A stretch of 64,000 nt of DNA, from the NCBI RefSeq assembly GCF_964355755.1, contig NC_092670.1, forward strand, positions 16,987,201-17,051,200, given 5' to 3'. Below, piece after piece: positions 36,744 through 47,925 of the stretch. Origin of the DNA: Antedon mediterranea. Lineage: Eukaryota; Echinodermata; Crinoidea; Comatulida; Antedonidae. Positions within the stretch are counted from its first letter, which is position 1; every line of letters begins with the position of its first letter. The notes below the pieces were generated by a model that saw only the letters and a list, made by a program, of their open reading frames with translations, was not told where the DNA came from and searched no databases. Position numbers and translations under genes: made by a program.

Positions 36744-37014
36744 TAAGCTCTGTCTGCACTGAGTACAAATACAATGTGTGTGTGTATATCATTTTCTTTT
36801 GCCGATATACAAAACTACTACTTTACTCTGGGTTTAGGGTTATGGCCTGTAATACAGGCATCAGATGTGGTACACAGTAGTATTATAGAAGTTGCCAAGC
36901 ACTGTCAGCACTAGCAAACAAGTGATATGCATAACTATGGTAGTGATATGACATCATCATTTCCATGGGCATGTGCTATCATATCACATAAAGTTTGATA
37001 GTGTAGACAGAGCC
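36744..37014. mobile_element. CTACACTATCAAACT MITE with internal foreign segment
   Basis: TAAGCTCTGTCTGCACT at the left and TTTGATAGTGTAGACAGAGCC at the right are the family ends. Most of the left interior (36763-36893) is replaced by the segment also found at 34742-34906; the right half keeps the usual GTGATATGACATCATCAT. Either that repeat inserted into the MITE or the MITE captured it. Confidence 0.7.
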
Positions 37015-37600
37015 AGAATTGTTATCTTTATTTCATGTATTGTAAATGTATGTATTATATTTTATTTCATGTTTGATGATTATTGTCAATGTTGAATTGG
37101 TGCCTGATTTTTATTTTTGTTGCACTTTGTATGTCAAAATGTTTTTCATGTTGCAAACTTACCTACAGTACTTATTTTTCATGTTGCAATACTGTATTAG
37201 TATGCCAAAATGTAGCACCTAATTTTAGTTTATGTTGTTGTGGTTATATATTTTATTTTTGAGGCACTAAGTATGTCAGGATGTAATATATTTTTTTTTT
37301 ATGTTTCAGCACATACTTATTTTTCATGTTGTAGTAACTATGCACAAATGTATTACATACTTTATTTTCCATGGTTATGTTGTATGTGGTAATGATTGTA
37401 ATTAAAATGCTCACAAACTCTATAAATGTTTTTGATTGTTTTTTTGTTGATTATAATATAATATAGATTCAACCAAAGAATGTGTTTCAAAAGAATGACC
37501 AATCTGTAATTGTTGAAAGTTTATCTGAAATTTGAAAAAGACTTTATAAAAGTAAAATTATGATAATGCAATTTGCAACTATTCGATATCATGATTTCAA
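37015..37600. other. Degenerate AT-rich repeats, no gene
   Basis: A loose series of related words (TATTTTTCATGTTGCA, GTATGTCAAAATGT, GTATGTCAGGATGT) recurs through 37080-37380, suggesting an old, decayed tandem array. No coding sequence. Confidence 0.45.
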
Positions 37601-37865
37601 GATCTTTTTTTACCATCCCAAAATCAATGGTACATCCTGACATATGCAGCGCCCTATTCCATAAGGTAAAAGTGTTGCAGACAAATCTGCAGATTGCTTA
37701 TTCTTGGATTCATTGCAACTATTATAGACTTGCATGGAAAATATTTAATTAGGATCTTTTTTTATCATCCCAAAATCAATGGTACGTATGCCGCACCCAT
37801 TCCATAAAGCTAAAAGTGTAAACATTTGCAGACTGCTATTGCTGCTATATATTCTTGGATTCACT
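37601..37865. repeat. Direct duplication, offset 152 bp
   Basis: GATCTTTTTTTACCATCCC, CAAAATCAATGGTAC, CATTCCATAA-like and ATTCTTGGATTCA words occur in the same order in 37601-37713 and 37753-37864, with substitutions and small indels between the copies. Confidence 0.8.
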
Positions 37866-39629
37866 GTGATTTTCCTTTCCTTGAAGTCCTAGGTATCTAC
37901 ATATTTATGATAGTACAGTAATAGTAATCAGAGCATGACTTGAATAATAAGGATGATGCAGACAAATATAGCGCCAACAAAAATCCAAGTCTACTAAAGT
38001 AGGCGGTAGTCTTTTAAATGTCATAAAAGGAAAAAAACTGTTTCGGAAGTTTGTTATTAGCTCTTTGTATGATATATCCTTTTGTATAATTTTATACCAT
38101 GCGTGAATTTCATTCAAAGAGTTTTTTATTTTATTCATATTCATAATAGATATTATTGCTTTATTTTTCCCATTTTTCCTTTGTGTGTTTGTTCAGACTT
38201 TGAAGTTTCACTTGCCTTCCGCTCATTGAAAAAAATTAATTTTATTGCCAGAAGAAACAAACAAAAAATACAATAATACAGTAGTATGTATAACAGTTGT
38301 TGTGGGAGCAGGCGATTGTTAAGTTGTTTGTCTATTAATAATGATATATTTATGAAACTACACTTTTACAATGGTGGCACACGTTCATACACGGTATGAG
38401 AATCATGGGAAAGATATAGGGAAGTAGCGGTGGGAAGGTGCTGAGATTTCATTGTTCTATCATTTGGTTTATATAGTGTTTGTTGAAATCTGGAGATGAG
38501 AATTAGAATGTTCCGTCGGTAATCCATGCAGAATCATAATCAAGACATGTCTTGGTTTTCTTTAAAAAAATCATTTCTGTCATTACAATGTCATTGTCAG
38601 AGTTCGTCAAGTCATTTTTTTAGTGTATTGTGGTCCATAGCACAATTCATCACCATATTCCCTCGCATCTTATCGTAACAACTTTGAACAGATAAAAGAA
38701 ACAAACACTTGAAACAAATTAATTTTTGTTTTAAATTATAATTTACCATGCTGTATGATACAAATGGTCATCAGATCACCTGACCAACCATACAATTTGC
38801 ATAATATTATGCTTTTCTAAAAAAATTATAAAACACGACAAACAATGTTTTATTTACAAAACTAGACAAAATATTATATAAACTTATTTAAACACTTTAG
38901 AGTGTTTGAAGTTAGAATGTTTTTTATAAGAAATCAGAATGTTACATATGGAATGACATTTATCCCTTAAAAAATTAAATTATGATGTTTACTCTATTTA
39001 TAAAAAAACTCAAGTATAAAAAAAGTTTAATCATCTTTTATAAAATTACTTACAAATAGACTTAAAGAATATTTGCATAAATTATTGATGTTTAAACATA
39101 CAAAAATATCTGATTTTAATTATTGGAAGACAAGTGCCACATATAGTTTTTATATAAAAATATCAAATTTATATATTTGTGTGCTTTTTGGAATATAATA
39201 CTTGGTTGTTAGCAGTTTGTTCTATTTTCTCAAAGGGGATTTACATCCATGAGACAACTAATAATTGTACTTTCATCATCTAGTTGCAGATGAAAACAGT
39301 GCCAACAAAACTTGTGCATAGTTAATATTTCAGAAATTAATGTACTATAATATATAAGAGAACTGTGGATCAAGGTGATATAATTACCCTACCAAAATAA
39401 TATTTAGAAAACACCCCTTGGTCCCATAAAATTATTTCTATAATACTGTATCCTAAAAATAGATCTTTTTAAACCACCCTCTTTTAAATCTCAAACTTAT
39501 ATAAATATTTACATGTGAGGAAATTTACAGTGTACTTATATTAAAAACTTTTATACATATTTATGTTTATAATTATATACAATTTGTACAAGTTTTGCAT
39601 AATTAATGTTCATTGGCCTATACAGATTA
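37866..39629 (-). other. 3' flank and probable 3' UTR of SoxE
   Basis: Extremely AT-rich sequence immediately downstream of the SoxE stop. A possible polyadenylation signal (AATAAA on the minus strand) lies at 38849-38854; if used, the 3' UTR would be about 780 nt. The segment 38338-38400 has a near copy at 55280-55346. No other gene is recognised. Confidence 0.4.
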
Positions 39630-40551
39630 TTAAGATCTGGCCATTGCTGCGTAATTATCCCACGTTCTGTCCTGAAGAATTGGTCCAACAGAATTTGCGT
39701 CGGCAACCTCCATATACCGCTGTGACCTCTGGAACTGAAACATGCTAGGCAATGGTGTTGTCTGTGCAGTATGTGATTGGTAAAAGTTGTTATGCTGGGG
39801 ACTGTTCTGTCCGTAGTTGAAGTTAGAAGACTGATAATCAAACTGGTTTGCATTTTGGAGTGTGAAGTCATAGGCTTGTTGTTGATGTTCTGGTGAGCTC
39901 ATGTTATCGTATGATGTTGCTTGATTGGTACTAACCATCTCATGGTGTGGTGATTGATGGTTAGGACTGCTAAGATTCAGGGGTGAGCTTGATTCCTGAT
40001 TTCTGTTGATCCAGTTTTGTCCCTGCCTTGTTGAAGTGTTAGTACTTGTGAGAACTGTGTATGCTGTAGAGCTGTAAGGAGGTGGTGTAGACTTTGAGAC
40101 GGCCGTCATGCTTGAGTTCAGGTTAGCACTTGCCATTGAGTTAGCAGATGGAAGATACATTGAAAGTTCGCTGGGCTCAACAAAGTCGGCCATATGTGGT
40201 ACTGGAAAATCCATAACGTTTGATATGCGATCGTATTTTGCCCGTTTCATTGGCGGCATTTCAGGATCAATTTTTGGGGTGGTTGGTGGTGTTGGTGGTC
40301 CATGTTGCCCTGGGGCAGATGATTTTGTACCTCTGTATGGTAGTTCAATACTATCATTGGTATCTGGTACTAAGTTCTTAAAAATGCTTGGGTTGAGATG
40401 ATGATGAGATGAGTCTGGTGGACAACCATTCTTAACTGGCTTATTTCTGCGTCTTGGTTGATATTTATAATCAGGGTATTTCTTCTTGTGTTCCAATCGA
40501 AGACGATCAGCTTCGACAACAAAAGGTTTCTTTTCTTTTTCAGAAAGACTC
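39630..40551 (-). CDS. SoxE coding exon 2
   Basis: The acceptor is TTGCAG at 40557-40552. The exon resumes [20 protein letters not shown], completing the HMG box, followed by the basic [12 protein letters not shown] nuclear-localisation region and the whole C-terminal half, ending MARS before the TAA at 39632-39630. Runs such as [17 protein letters not shown] and [13 protein letters not shown] make the tail low-complexity. Confidence 0.95.
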
Positions 40552-41369
40552 CTGCAAGATAGAATAGTTGTGTATGATTAGCTAAATGTTACATTGTTTG
40601 TTTATTGTACATTGAAATAGTTTATAAAATACGGTTTTGTTGAATATACTTGTAAAAAGTAAATAGCCGATGGATTAGTAAAATAACGTTCATTGGTTAT
40701 TGACTTTCATTTTTGTGCTTCAGGTGAATCAATCTGTAGAGGTGTTACAGTGAACAATAGTTTGTCCAGTTGATTCAACATTTCAAGATTATAAATGCAG
40801 TAGAGAAAAGTTTTATTTGCATAACCTAGATGTACTCCCAGTAAAAAGACCTAACCAAAATTAAAAGTCAGTGAACTGATATATTATATTCTTGCAAAAA
40901 TAATAAATGAAAGAAACATTTACAGTTACTATTATACTAACCATTCATGGATGGTTTGCAAAAGCATCATAATGCATGTTCAAATTAAAGTAAAATTAAG
41001 AAAAGAAGAAAAATATATTTACCTCCAAAGACGTCCGAGTGTTTTACTGAGTTCAGCATTGTGTAGATTTGGATACTGATCTGCAAGACGTTTTCTGGCT
41101 GCCTGAGCCCACACCATAAATGCATTCATAGGTCGCTTAATATGTGGCTTAGATTTTCCATCTTTACCTCCGTGTTTTGTTGGCATTGTTACCAAGCTCC
41201 AATCGTAGCCTTCAAGTACCTGTGACACTGCATCCCGAATACTGTCTTTCTGTTCCCCATCTGATGACTCGTCACTTACACTACCAGGAGTGCTCGGACC
41301 ATCGCTACCAATTGACATTGAACGTTCTGTTAAACTTAGTTCCAACTCTTTCTCATCGGTTAAACTCAT
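39630..41369 (-). CDS. SoxE HMG-box transcription factor (Sox8/9/10 class)
   Basis: Join of 41369-41023 and 40551-39630 on the minus strand, 422 residues. SoxE proteins bind ACAAT-type sites in the nucleus and control neural-crest, skeletal and gonadal programmes in vertebrates; invertebrates usually have one. The sequence shows the SoxE dimerisation region (about 42-64, [17 protein letters not shown]), the HMG box (about 75-150, with [20 protein letters not shown]), a PPTPPTTPK motif at 201-209 and an SNVMDFPV to LSMYLP stretch (226-249) that corresponds to the central conserved SoxE region. The tail is Ser/Gln/Asn-rich and lacks the vertebrate C-terminal activation sequence. The single intron (40552-41022, GT-AG, phase 2) interrupts the HMG box at the position used in vertebrate SOX8/9/10; the second vertebrate intron is absent. 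The protein is slightly shorter than the human paralogues (about 446-509). LMF1 lies divergently about 16 kb away. Confidence 0.95.
41023..41369 (-). CDS. SoxE coding exon 1
   Basis: Starts at ATG 41369 and encodes residues 1-115 plus two bases of R116. It holds an acidic, Ser-rich N terminus, the dimerisation region and the first two-thirds of the HMG box, ending at [10 protein letters not shown]. The donor reads GAG then GTAAAT. The start is chosen because it is the first ATG in frame and an N terminus of about 45 residues before the dimerisation region is normal for invertebrate SoxE. Confidence 0.95.
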
Positions 41370-41482
41370 CTTGAAGAAGTGTTTATAAAGTATAGTCCAA
41401 AAAAAAAAGCTGTATGACTTAAAAGTGTCTTACTCCAGCCAACGTTTATCTAGCTTGTTAACTAATTCCAAAATATTTTACA

Positions 41483-41491
41483 CTTTATATA
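41483..41491 (-). promoter_or_regulatory. TATA box of SoxE
   Basis: TATATAAAG on the minus strand, 114 bp upstream of the SoxE ATG, would place the transcription start near 41450-41460 and give a short 5' UTR of about 90 nt. Confidence 0.6.
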
Positions 41492-41536
41492 GGAAATAGT
41501 ACTACGGCCCTCCCCTATTCTGATATCACTGTTTTG

Positions 41537-41541
41537 ATTGG
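41537..41541 (-). promoter_or_regulatory. CCAAT box of SoxE
   Basis: CCAAT within CCAACCAATCAAAAC on the minus strand, about 45 bp upstream of the TATA box, which is the usual spacing for NF-Y sites in TATA promoters. Confidence 0.5.
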
Positions 41542-41545
41542 TTGG

Positions 41546-42379
41546 AATGTGTCACTTCTCGTTGTCGGTGACTCAACAAGACTGTACAACTTCAAAAGAG
41601 AGTTGCCCTGGGGAATGCTAGCGCGAAACTAGACTTAAGCCTATGTATACTTAATTGGTTTAGGTAATAATTAATAATGTACAAAATATATAAAGAAAAG
41701 TTAAAGTGGCTAAAAACATATACAAATGTACAGTTTTTAACCCCAATAGTTTAGAATGGAAAAGTAAACTAAACTGATTTCAGATTGATTCCTACCGATG
41801 AGTCATCTGTCTGACTCGTTTACGTGACGTCAGAAGTAGTTGTATAGTGGTGCATTTGCGTCTTTTTGTTTTCAACTCTGATACAGTAAATAAGAAATGA
41901 TATTTATCCAGAGTGTGTAGGTTTGTCTCAAACATTACACAGCAGTTTATAACACTGGCTTCTCTTCTATATAATTGTTGTTTACTTGTTTGTTGTTTTG
42001 CCAAATGTATGATTAAGAGCCTAATACAGGTTATTACTATATGATGACGTTGTTTTGGGCTAATTAATACGAGGATGGTGTGGGGTTGTTACTGGAATAC
42101 AGGTTGTTTGCTAACTTACTGTTATGTAACTGTCAAAAGTAACTAGGAATTCGAGCATTTAAAAGTAAAACCAGACATTTCCTTGTGATCTGTGCAAAGG
42201 GTCCGGGTTAAACATTGGCAGTAAGCAACATTTTAGGTAGGCCTATAGTATGAATAGTGTGAATGTACGACCATGCCGAACTAGAAACTTCAAAGCTTTG
42301 AAATTCTGATAAATTATAAGTTTGGTATATAGTGTAAGGAAGAACTGTGGGGCTCATATGTTATGTTTAACTTAAAGGG
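41546..42379. other. SoxE upstream region, no gene
   Basis: No coding sequence. The 70-codon minus frame (41792-42004) has no recognised domain. A TAGGCCTA palindrome lies at 42238. Confidence 0.45.
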
Positions 42380-42539
42380 GTGTGGATGCGTATTAGCCCT
42401 ACCTTGTTGCTTGGTGTTTTTCAAATTGGCATCCATACGAGTCTCGTCAGCCGCACCTTTTGGGCATCAGTTGTAATACGCCACACCTCGTGTTTCAACT
42501 ACGTTACGTGGTTTTTGGGGCTGGGCATAAAATCCACAC
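42380..42539. mobile_element. Possible MITE with GTGTGGAT ends
   Basis: GTGTGGATGCGTATTAGCCC at the left and GGGCATAAAATCCACAC at the right are partly complementary: 8 bp perfect, then a GCCC match after a gap. The interior is GC-richer than its surroundings and non-coding. Only one copy is present, so the call is tentative. Confidence 0.4.
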
Positions 42540-45157
42540 GGTCAGATAGTCCTAATCCTATAAACAGTGCACTATTTTCTCGACTATTTTTTAATTTATT
42601 AATTAAATTCCTTAAAATATATTTAAAATAATTTATAACTGCCATGCAAAAGTCCTGATTGCTTTCCAAATAAATTGATGTTGCTTTAAATTTATGCTTA
42701 ATTACATACTGTAGGCCACATTTGTTGATAGATTCATAGGCTTAAGAAACGGTCTGACGATTGATAGAGAACGGTATAAAGACGGTTAAATAACGATAAC
42801 GTGACTACTTCGTTGAATCCAGGTTTAGCGGTCATTTTAATGTCGTAAATGTAAAAATCTGTGATGGTCACACTCACAGAGGTCAACATTTATGGATTGA
42901 AAACTACTTTTTTCGATTGTAGCAAAGAATGGATGGGTAAACCGTGTTAATGTTGTAAGTTCAAACTAACATATTCTGTTTGTTCTCAATGTATTAATTA
43001 ACTTTTCATTAACCATCATGGAGTTATAAAATTTCTAAAAACTCCATGCATTGACGCAGTGTTTGCTGTGTAGGCCTACAACTGCCCTGACAAACTTCAT
43101 TTTTATTGTAATGAAATTCAATACGTCGATTTTATTTATAATACGGATTTAAAGTTTACTGTGGCAAAAGGCCCATGTCAACTTTCAAGCCTTTTTTTAG
43201 GCCTTAAAAGTTCAAATGTCACACTGGGCATCGTGCCAATTCTTTTGGACTTTTAGAAAAAAATAACGCCCTCTATAACATGTGGGATAAAGCCAAAGAT
43301 CTTTGATAACACCTATTAAAAAATGTTAATATCAATATCACTATTGTAAAAATGATTGCCAAAATACTATATAATTACTGTTGCATCCTTTTCTATGACT
43401 ACGATAGATACGACAATATTTACCACGCTATTTCGAATTCCAAATTCGAGTGTGGTAGGCCTACTATAGGCATATTTTACATTCGTATCGTATCTATAAT
43501 ATGATTTGGTGACATTACAACATTTTTATGATCGCAAGATTAAATCTATTGTCTTTACTACTTTATGAAACCATGCAAATGGATAAGCATTTATACCGAT
43601 AATATATTGTCAAATTTACTTGAAATATTTTAATATAAATATTAATCAAAATAGGCCTATAGAATTAGAGAAGAAATGAAATGTTTATAAATGTAATAAA
43701 ATTAATTAATTCTTAGACGTATGTAATTTAGCCCGCGTATGTTAACATTAGGTCGTTGGAGTTTAGTTAACATTCGCCACGAAATGGAATTATCCGGTTG
43801 TAAAATGTTACAATTTGTCACGTTTTGGCGGTATTTTTGTTTATATTCCGAGTAGTCGGTTTCTCTCGTTCTCAGGCTATTCTGATGAAATATGGATAAT
43901 TTCATTACCCCTTTGAGGGTACATTGATTCAATAGATGTTTGATTTACTCATTGAACTGCTCTTTATATCAACGTGTTTGACACTAACTATACCCATAAG
44001 GGTAGTGGAAGGGTCCTAAGCGTCTGTTCTTTTCGGTGTACGTCGGACCTTCAGGATGACAGAGGCTGTTGCGGTTGAGTTGTTGATACGGGTGGTCTAA
44101 AAATGTATGGGTGGTTTAAAATTAAATACAAAAACTCATTTTTTTTATGCCATTATATTTATTATGACCTTTACTATTCAATTGTTTTGTAATATTGATT
44201 GTGGTATACAGTTTTGTTTAAAGACTGTATATTAGATACAGTAGCGAAATTATTGCTTTATGATAATGCTTTTTATGGTGAATTAGGTATGTCGGAACAT
44301 CTATCATTTAGGCATACGGTTAATTAACATAAAATCACTTTACTATTTAACACGTCATTAGTTTCTCATTAATCTGTCTTTATCACGTGACTACTTCAAT
44401 CAGACCGCCGGGTCTTAATCCGATATAAATCGTTCTGACAAGAGATAAGTATAATCGCTATTTAAATGTTCTCAACATGAAGCCATGATACTTTTAAATC
44501 CGGTAATAAAATAATTACACTATTGTCACATGCTGTGTTCACTATTTCACCAATCTATTTTATTTATCATGTTTCAAAAGTATTACTTTTGTTAATGTTA
44601 TTTTTTTTATATCTTGTACTGTACATAATTTAGTTTAAGTTTCCTTGTACTGTAAATAGGCCTATCATTTTATCTCTAACTTCTATTTTATTTTATTTAC
44701 TCTTCATTCAAGAAGTGTGCCACTGTCTAAAAGTGTAGCTTCCAAATAAATTATTATTATTATATTGATATGGCCATTGTATCCGGATCGGTGCGTGTTT
44801 CGCTCTAATCCCACTTAACGTATTATTAGGATACGTGCTGATATAATTACGTAATACGTGGTGGTCATCTGTACTTTTTATGGCGGTAGCTTTAAGGTCC
44901 AGTCGTGGTCGGTACCCGGGTCGGTATTAATCACACCGAGTTTCCTCCATGATCGCACAATATTGTGAGTGAGTGAGTGAGTGAGTGGCATACAGCTTTA
45001 CTGTACATCTATCGACACATCTGAAATATTCATAGTTAGTTAATGAGTGTGATCCATCCAGCAATTGCTGATCATTAGGGATCCTTAGAGGTTCACAAGA
45101 CAAACGTAATACACAATTTTTTAGATGCTCTACATTAACAAAGTCTTATTACAAGTC
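42540..45157. other. Intergenic between SoxE and LMF1, no gene
   Basis: TAGGCCTA palindromes are unusually dense here (43071, 43456, 43652, 44657). Short simple repeats occur at 44751-44764 (ATT) and 44966-44988 (GAGT). No exon-like sequence is recognised. Confidence 0.45.
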
Positions 45158-45276
45158 TTTGGGAGTGGAGTAATTTTGTCCTTGGAAAAAATCCTGACAT
45201 GTGTCAGGACTTGAACCCAGGACCCTGGAGTGGTAGCCAAGCATCATAACCACCAAGTCACAACTCCACTCCAAAT
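45158..45276 (-). mobile_element. tRNA-like sequence inside an inverted repeat
   Basis: On the minus strand, an A-box-like TGACTTGGTGGT (45260-45249) and a good B box GGGTTCAAGTCC (45218-45207) are spaced as in a tRNA or tRNA-derived SINE head. The unit is bounded by the inverted pair TTTGGGAGTGGAGT (45158-45171) and ACTCCACTCCAAA (45264-45276). It does not fold as a proper tRNA: the acceptor arm does not close next to the T arm. Most likely a SINE or tRNA-derived element. Confidence 0.55.
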
Positions 45277-45857
45277 AAGAAAGATTAGAATGCAAACGAC
45301 GTGTTATATCTATTTTAATTTACAACTTTGTCATAAAAAAAACCGGTAAAACGGTAAAAAAATCTTTTACTGGCCTCGTCGTCAAATATATTATTCAAAA
45401 TATAATTATATATATTATATTTTAACTATAACCTGATCCAAATCATTGTGCAAATTGTATGCCTAATATTATTAACATTTGTAGAAAAATGGAATTAACA
45501 TAAATATCATTTCCATGTAAATCACCAACTTGTTCATGGATATCGATATTGTAACCCAATGTTTCCTGATTCCGTAGAATTGGGTTTGCAAAATCCAACG
45601 AAACCTAAATGTACTACTGTACTGGAACGTGTCATATTATTATTAACCGGACAATTAAAAATCCTCGTACCAAGACGAGGGTCATGCAACTGTGGTTTAT
45701 GTTTGTGTCGCGATCATCGAAATCCGTAATTATGATGTCATCAATAATAGGTGCATTGTTTTTTTTTTCGATCGTTAAAAGGGTATTTTTCAAGATTATG
45801 TAATTTATCATAATGTTTTATTTATAAATTATAGTGCGCAAATTCCAACAATAGAAT

Positions 45858-46022
45858 TAAAGCTCTGTCTATACACTATCAAACTAGTTTGACAAAAAAG
45901 TGTGATGTGGTCAAATGGTAGTGATATGCTTAAATATGGTAGTGATATGACATCATCATGTCCATATACGGGAACATCTCATTTTTCTGACACATTAAGT
46001 TTGAAAGTGTAGACAGAGCTTT
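45858..46022. mobile_element. CTACACTATCAAACT MITE family, full-length copy
   Basis: Ends TAAAGCTCTGTCTA and TAGACAGAGCTTTA are perfect inverted repeats. The interior carries ACTATCAAACTAGTTTGAC, two GGTAGTGATATG words and a GACATCATCATGTCCATAT stretch shared with 59441-59600 and 50571-50690. Non-coding, about 165 bp. Confidence 0.85.
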
Positions 46023-46765
46023 ACAATCAATATTCAGCTTAATTACAATTTGACGAATAAAATATTTTACAGTTTTGATCTTTTGAATTTAAAATAAACA
46101 CAGGACGATAGGTAGACAGAATACAATTTATAAATACGTTCAAATAGTTTCAATACCTGATATTCTAGTAAAACTCTCCACTTTGAGCTAAGTATTGGCT
46201 GTAATACTAATTTTATGTAAATTTCTTGCTGATTGTTTAGTTTGAGTGTGTAGTATAGACCTATTTTTGTGACTAAGTTGACCGTGTAAATCTAGTAAAA
46301 CGAGGTCACTTTTTTTTACGAACCGATACATTTAGTACCATTGACACTTTTATAATGTTTTCTCCAAATAAACACACCTTTTCAAATTGACATTTTATTC
46401 GGTGTTTAGTATTTTGATGACAGACCCGAGCGTTTTCACATGTGTTTTAAACGCGTCAGCAAGTTTTGAACCAAAATAAATGACGTATATTCACAGTCGT
46501 ATTTCGTAACAATCTATATTCTTTATTACTAATTAGTGACTGTTTCCTGTTTTTAATTTACGAGAATCAAACCACGGAATGTAACTAGTTGCCAAATGGG
46601 AAAGAATAGTTTTGATAGCATTAAACTGGAAGTATTATAAACATTATAAATAGCACTCATATTCAGCGGAAGTGATTCTGTATTTTCCAGTGTTGATTTT
46701 TGTTTACTGCAGTAATCATGTTCTATACTATTTTATTTCCTCATTTCTGAAATATACTATGTTTT

Positions 46766-46804
46766 ATTCTTGTTGATGATCAAATAAAGATCGAAACGTC
46801 GAAT
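46766..46804 (+). ncRNA. Hammerhead-ribozyme-like remnant
   Basis: Reads ATTC, TTGATGA, a short GATC/GATC region, GAAAC, GTC, then GAAT complementary to the opening ATTC. The GAAAC-GTC part and stem I match the minimal hammerheads of Penelope-like elements, but the first core base is T instead of C and stem II is shortened. Inactive remnant, if it is one. Confidence 0.35.
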
Positions 46805-47544
46805 CATGGCTTCGCTCGTTTTTTTATGCTTAAAGGAAATCATGACTATGACAAATGATACTCGGAGGTCAAACTTTGTAAATAAGCGATATACAAATTA
46901 CAATTTGATATGCCAGGGTTTTGCCGTGGACCCATTCCTAATTTATAGGTCCACGGTCATTTAAATCCGCACTACAGTAATTCCTCCATTCAATTCAATG
47001 ATTAGCAAAAGTTATTGCCGATATCTCAGCATTTGTTTATTTTAGAACACCCGCAATAGTTTCTAGTTGTCGCCAATTGAGTGGGCCGGAAATAGCACCT
47101 TTATATCCCTCATTGACCATCAAAGTGTCTCCGCACCGGAAACGCTTTTGCAGCCTTTGAAGTTGAGCTGACCACCGTAGGCCTAGCAATGCATCTCTTT
47201 CGTTTCCCCACCCATAAATGCATAATAGGCGTAATTTCAACCGATGTACAAAGTATGTCTGACAATCTAGGCCTACGCTTTCGGTTTTAGAGAGACGGTG
47301 GATCAATGCTTTTTTAATGTTTCAAGTGACGTCATCAACACAAAGGTATTAAGTTTAAATAATACGTGATATCTCGGAGTTCGACCAGATTTTCCTATTT
47401 GAATTAAAATAACCGATTTCTCACTTGCAAAATTGAATAGACCTTAACTACCTTACACCGACGCATGGAAAACGAAAGAAAACAAAGTTTGTTTAATAAT
47501 GAAAATGTTTTTAAAATTGAGTGAGTGGGTTTGTTCCAATTTTG
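46805..47544. other. Intergenic, one unexplained open frame
   Basis: The minus frame 47037-47306 (89 codons) lies in GC-richer DNA but has no recognisable domain, splice context or neighbour support, so it is not called a gene. Confidence 0.4.
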
Positions 47545-47925
47545 AATTAAGGGGGTGTAAAATTAAAAATATGATCTACAGAAAAACATGAAAAATAAGA
47601 TGTTACAATTACAGTGTGTAGTTTTAATAAATTTATGGCATTCAATTTTGCCAAAAAAAAAAAGATTTCGCTTATAAAAAAGACAAAATATACAATTACA
47701 ATTACATTTAACAAAACAAAACATTGACTTTCAGTAGGCCTAATAGACTTCCATTTGACTATCTTTTAATTAATAATTATTTTATATTAGGCCTGCCATG
47801 TAAATATTTTTTCTCCATCCAATTTGTGATCAAAGTGAATAAAATAACTTATGTGAAACTAAAATGGCTTATTCAAGAATTCTTTTTAAAAATTATTTTT
47901 TTCAGAGGGACAATATATCCTTTAA
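47545..47925. mobile_element. MITE with TTAA end, GTATTGTCCCCC family, decayed copy
   Basis: The right end GAGGGACAATATATCC followed by TTTAA matches the family. Inside are AACATGAAAAATAA, AAAAGACAAAATA and TATGTGAAACTAAAATGG, corresponding to the same blocks in the copies at 19485 and 55617. The left inverted repeat is not recognisable. Confidence 0.6.

Noticed and set aside
40108-40401. 97-codon open frame (+) over SoxE exon 2
   Set aside because: Antisense shadow of the SoxE coding sequence.
47037-47306. 89-codon open frame (-)
   Set aside because: GC-richer DNA opens frames by chance; no domain, no splice sites supporting an exon, no neighbouring exons.
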